Below are positions 59,192 through 64,000 of a stretch of 64,000 nt of DNA, piece after piece; within the stretch, counting starts at the first letter, position 1; every line of letters starts with the position of its first letter. Source of the stretch: Reticulitermes speratus. Its lineage: Eukaryota; Arthropoda; Insecta; Blattodea; Rhinotermitidae. The notes under the pieces were generated by a model. That model had not been told where the DNA came from. It saw only the letters and a list, made by a program, of their open reading frames with translations, and did not search any database. Both the position numbers and the translations under genes were made by a program. The stretch lies in assembly GCA_021186555.1 (NCBI GenBank), contig JAJKFL010000039.1:36560733-36624732 (forward strand). Direction: 5' to 3'.

Positions 59192-59631
59192 TATGCCAGC
59201 GTTTGCCGAACTTCTTTGTTTGCAGACCCCTTTTGGCTTCAAAAAATAATCATGGATCCTTGCATCCTTGCTCACATAACTATAGTGTCCAGATGATGGG
59301 TATTCAAAATTAAAAATGTATATCTCAGAAGAGATTTTAGATAGCCATAAATACATACCAGTAGCATACGTAACAATGCATTGCATGATTTGACCTTAAT
59401 TAAAATGACTGTCGCTTGCTTCGTGGGTACAAGAAGTTTCTTAAACAGATATTCTGACGGTCATACAAAATAAACATATCACCAATTAAAGAAGTTCCGC
59501 AATTATTTTTAAAACATTATTCTTTTAATTAAAGAAATAAGTAAACTTCAAAGTAGCCATTACAGAAATGTATCCATGGATCCCTTGGGAACTGGATGGG
59601 ATCCTTGGAGCACACTTTGGGCACCACTGCT
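59192..59631. mobile_element. Possible hAT-like element
   Basis: The left end 'cagcgtttgccgaacttc' and inverted right end 'gcacactttgggcaccactg' resemble hAT termini. Flanking octamers 'ctctatgc' and 'ctgaatgc' agree at 6 of 8. Interior is non-coding. Confidence 0.45.
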
Positions 59632-59924
59632 GAATGCAATATCAAACATGCCATAAACAAACCTTATCAATTAACCACTTGTAATCACCACCACATTTTT
59701 TTGCTCAATACTACATAACCTCACAGATTGATACAGCATTGCTGAGCAAATCACTATGCGTGGATACTTATCAAGTGACCAGAGTACCGCCTCCAAATTC
59801 TTGGTGCTATAGATGAACTAAAGAACTCCATGATGCAGAATTATCCTTTACAAGCTAATATTTGCTCAACTAGACCATAAATTCCCCACCCTTTATTGGC
59901 CCAACAGCTTATAACCATGTTCAG

Positions 59925-60080
59925 AACAGACTGCCACTGGACAATATCTCTAGGTTTGATAACAGGAGCCAATGGCAGACTTCTGAATGTGGTAATAAAA
60001 CTTCAGGTTTCATAAACTGCAGGGGACTTCTCAACTAGCTGTATCACTATTTGCTCCATGGAATTAGAGAGAAACCCTGC
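59925..60080 (+). repeat. LINE 3'-tail family T fragment
   Basis: It contains 'ctgaatgtggtaataaaact', 'caggtttcataaactgcagg' and 'gctccatggaattagagag', aligning with the 3' part of 20120-20270. Confidence 0.55.
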
Positions 60081-61955
60081 ACCTCATTTGGGCCAAATCT
60101 GCTGTCTTTAGAAAAGTGTGTAGTTGTTCTAAAATCCTGATACTAGTTTGATCAACATATATTTCAATGTATGGAATTAACAGCACCTACCACAGAAAAC
60201 TACAAAAATATGTACTTCCTATCAGATTTCACAAAAACTGTCTTTTATATAGCTGTAAACCTTGTCATATTTAATTTTAAAAACATTCTGATCAGTTACT
60301 TCTGCAGTCTTACTCATTATAATGCAAGAGCATATATCCTTTCAGTGTGCTTTCAGCTCAGCACAAGGAAAACAATGTATGTATATATGCCTGTTGCTTT
60401 TCAAAATTCTGCATATACATCCAAAAATTAGAAGCAATGCACTGAGTCAGTTGTGAGGCCAACACCAATGCCCTTTACCCCTTTTGCACCAGAATTAAAT
60501 TCCTGGTGCAATATGCAAAACCCTGGATATTTATTACAATATTTAATTTTTTCATACAAACCCTTACCACAAAAAGAGAGAGAGAAGAGGGGAAAACCCC
60601 AACAGGGCTGTACAAAAATAGCCATAATTGGCCAATCCATATGGTGCGTAATTTCAGAACTGCACCCTCCAATGAAGCATGTGTGTCATTCGGCAATAAA
60701 TGGTTTGGAGAGCAAACCTTACCTTATACATTAAGATGCCATCCCACACAGTCATGTGCATCATTGAATTCCTCTCAATTTTTCATTATTCTAATAACAT
60801 GCATATAACATTAGTTTCACCCACAATTTGTATTGGTGTTTGGTAAACGTATGGATCAAACAGCACAAATTTCGGTCAAAAATTCTTACATTAATTTAGA
60901 ATCAGTGAGAGTCATTTCACACAAGAATCTAACCAGAACGTAATTCCACAGTGAAATACTGCATTTTTCTTCATACTCACCTATTTTACCAACATCATTT
61001 AACCACATATGGCAATTACTGAGTCCACAAAACACCCAGCAGAGAAACAATACAAAGAACACAGCACTAACTAGAACTGCAGACCATCATAAATTAAGCT
61101 GCAGACCACCAGCTGAGAAATACCACATTAATCAGTTCTGATATAAATGTTCATAACAATGTAAATATGTCGATCAATAGGTCAGGCTACCTTATCTCAA
61201 TATTTCGTTTCAAGAGCATTAAAGGCAAAATACCATCACTACAGTAAAAGACATTTCCACAACTGACATTAGACAAGTAAATGACATAATATAAGGAAGC
61301 AGATTATCTTACAATGAAACAATAGAACAGACATTAAAGAAATCACTTTGGGTAAGAAACGGATAATACATTTATTGTGTGCAGATTATTACACATTACT
61401 TTTGGAAACAAAAGATGATATTCAAACATATTTTCATACACATTTCAATAAATAAACTATATGACAGATTTCTTTTTAAAATTAAAACAGTAGCTTTTAT
61501 AGGAAAATTATCACTATTATGCTAGCCAATAGGCAAACAGAATAAGTGTTCAAATTTAAATACGTACAAAAAATAATATTCCCCCATTTGGAAAATGCAA
61601 GGCAAGCATTTACATGTGCAAGTTGAATCACTGATAGACACCATGGCAAAATAACACCGAGGATACAGTTAAATTATATAGAAATAATGGTGCAATATAT
61701 GGTAAAGTGTGGTCATAAAACATGACCAAGGAGCACAAGATGCAAAAGCAGAATGTAAGTGGAAGAAATGAGAATCTTTGGTAGCTACATTTGTATGAAA
61801 GTCCCCTGACAACCTTAGGGTTAAAACAAGTTGGAGTTAAGTAAATAAATTCTGATTTATACTTAACTAATACATCACAGTAACTTGAACTTTGGATTAC
61901 GGTCAGCCAGTACAATCACATACGTTTACTCCATGGTAGCTATTCATGATGTACT
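60081..61955. other. Intergenic AT-rich sequence
   Basis: I see no exon or repeat with confidence. Frames at 60171-60808 are short and without motifs. Confidence 0.3.
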
Positions 61956-61959
61956 GGTG

Positions 61960-64000
61960 CATAATGAAGTCAAAATGTAATGTTTATATGCTCTTGGTGT
62001 TTTTAGGCCACTACCACTCCAATTATGTATGGCCCAAGCCAAAATGAGTAGTGTCTGTCCCTCTCACCTGAGAAGCCAAATGATTTCTTGGTCACCCTCA
62101 AGCAACTGCAATGTACATTCCCATAAGAACAACATAAATGCTGCTGGTTCAAAAAAATCTAAAATAAGATTATACATGTGGAAATCACCAGGGGATAGGA
62201 GTCGACATCAATTGGACTATGTACTAGTGAAACAGTGATTCAGGAACAGTCTGAAGGATGTGCAGACACTGCCTGGAGCAGATATTGACTCTGACCACAA
62301 CTTACTGGTTGCAAAGATCTGCACCAGATTGAAGAAAATCATAAGGTTCCAAAAGCAAAAACCAAGATGGGATTTGGAGAAGTTATATGCTCAATGACAG
62401 GAAGTACGCAATAGTCTAGAAAAAAAACTTGGTGCAATGAAATGTGAAAGTGGGAATGTGGAAGTGCAGTGGAACAATATTAAGAAAGGTATGTGAGATA
62501 CTATGAGTGATTTGGTTGGAAAAGTCGAGAGGAGAGCAAGAAAGCCATGGATTACACAGCAGATGATCAGTAAAATGGCTGAATGAAGGAAATGGAAGAA
62601 TGTCAACAACGAAGGACAGAAGAACTACAGAAGACTGAGGAATTAATTGAAAAGAGCCATGGAAAACACCAAGAAGGAATATCTTGAGAGCATGTGCAAT
62701 GAGGTCATAGAATTGCAAACAACAGGACATTATGATTTAATGTACATAAAGACAAAGGAACTAAGTTGGAAAGAAAACCATGGGATTCAAAACATTGACA
62801 TCAAAGACTCTCAAGGGAATATAATAATAGATCAGAGATGAGTACTGCAAATTTGGGAGATTTATATTACAGAGCTCTACGATAGAGCTAATTGACCAGA
62901 ACACCTAGAAGTCGAACCTGAAGCCAAAGTACATGAAGACAAGAAAGGTCCTTATATTTTGCAAAGAAGTGTAAAAAGCTATCAAGGAGATGAGGGATAA
63001 GAAGGCTATAGGGGATGATGATGTACCTGGGGATATACTCAAATTGTTGGGAGAATATGGTCTCAAACGAATGACACAGCTGATCAACAGCATATATGTA
63101 ACTGGAGAGTGGCCCAGAGATTTTATTGGAGTTACAATGACTGCCTTAAAGAAGAAGCCCAAAGCTACAAAATGCAGCGACTGTCACACAATCAGCATCA
63201 TCACCCATACAGCAAAGACAGTAGAGAGGATACTTAGCAGAAGGATTGAAAGGAAGACTGAGGATGTGCTTGGAGAAGATCTGTTTGGATTTAGAAGAGG
63301 AAAAGGAACTATGGATGCAACTGGGATGCTGAGAATAATTCAGAACGAACCTTGGACATAGATGAGGAATTGTGTGCTTGCTTCATAGACTGGAAGAAGG
63401 CATTTGACCGTGTCAACTGGACCAAATTAATGCAGATCCTAAAGGGAATTGGGATAGACTGGCGCGAAAGAAAATTGATCAGCAAATTGTACATGGAACA
63501 GAGTGTCAAAATACGACTGGACCAAGGAGTGTGAAGACTGGAAGAGGAGTTAGACAAGGTTGCTGTTTGTCACCGATTCTATTCAACTTATACAGCGTGT
63601 ACTTTTACCAAGGAAGCTCTTGAAGGGTTTGGAGACTTCAAAATAGGAGGACAAGTAATTTGCACTGTGAAATATGCAGATGACCTTGTGCTACTGGCTA
63701 AGGAAGAAATGGTGCTACAGGGCATGATTGATAGACTAACTGAAATTGGAAGACACTATGGAATGGAAATGAATGTGGAAAAGACTAAGGTAATGAGAAT
63801 CTCAAGGCAACCATACCCAATAAAAATTATGACAGATCAAAAACAATTGGCAAATGTGGAATATTTCAATTATTTTGGTAGCTTGATAACAAATGATGCA
63901 AGACATACACGTGAAATTAAATCCAAAATTGCCATGGCAAAAGCAGCATTCAACGAGAAGAAGACTCTTTTCACCAGCAAACTGGACTTAAATTTAAGGA
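61960..64000 (+). pseudogene. RTE-type LINE ORF2 (endonuclease and reverse transcriptase), decayed, runs off the window
   Basis: Endonuclease C-terminal motifs come first: 'MWKSPGDRSRHQLDYVLVKQ' (62190-62238), then 'GADIDSDHNLLVAKI' around 62280-62320. The RT domain follows in broken frames: 'KAIGDDDVPGDILKLLGEYG' (63000), 'FGFRRGKGTMDA' (63285), 'CACFIDWKKAFDRVNW' (63375), 'RQGCCLSPILFNLY' (63555) and 'KYADDLVLLAKEE' (63670), the YADD catalytic box. At least ten stops or frameshifts interrupt it, so it is dead. Order APE endonuclease then RT, and the relation to the tails at 8600 and 16171, fit the RTE group. The 3' end lies outside the window. Confidence 0.88.

Noticed and set aside
60428..60808. 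Cluster of overlapping frames on both strands
   Set aside because: Composition and length are those of chance frames; no motif or repeat relation found.

Overview
This is eukaryotic, insect-like DNA: two protein genes with many small exons separated by AT-rich introns, embedded in a dense mass of transposable elements and satellites. The tRNA-derived SINEs, RTE-type LINE tails and large introns resemble those of cockroaches and termites (Blattodea), but that placement rests on memory of such repeats and is not proven here. No bacterial operons, CRISPR arrays or viral genomes are visible.

Layout. Bases 1-17,600 are almost pure repeat: four tRNA-derived SINE families (called A to D here), decayed LINE fragments (an I/Jockey-type RNase H region and RTE-type C-terminal tails), a TIR element of about 680 bp, two minisatellites and several short elements carrying hammerhead-ribozyme-like motifs. 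From 17,644 to 32,664 (+) lies a complete ten-exon gene for the bifunctional 6-phosphofructo-2-kinase/fructose-2,6-bisphosphatase, which spliced gives 487 codons plus stop. Its first intron (6.8 kb) holds a 112-114 bp satellite and an 871 bp array of a 31-bp minisatellite. Bases 32,665-39,700 separate two convergent genes and hold MITEs, a nested palindromic element and a 141-bp tandem array. From 57,096 down to 39,708 (-) lies a nine-exon gene for a 1383-residue nuclear protein with two U1/matrin-type C2H2 fingers, an RS domain and a Q/Y/G-rich tail. It resembles the insect family named 'uncharacterized protein CG7065'. Upstream of it (57,100-61,950) is non-coding sequence with MITE debris, and the window ends inside a decayed RTE-type LINE on the + strand.

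Most unusual signal. A set of short elements share ends resembling ACCAACACATGCAC and carry, near their right end, a motif CTGANGA - hairpin - GAAAC - short loop - GTA/GTC - GGG. This fits a type I hammerhead ribozyme with a very short stem III, as reported for Penelope-like retroelements. Two copies (5282-5324 and 50932-50973) keep every core base. Several of these elements carry a perfect fold-back palindrome at the 5' junction or are complete inverted duplications, and one sits cleanly inside a LINE ORF with a 13-bp target-site duplication. The two genes do not appear functionally linked: one sets the fructose-2,6-bisphosphate level controlling glycolysis, the other is probably an RNA-processing factor.
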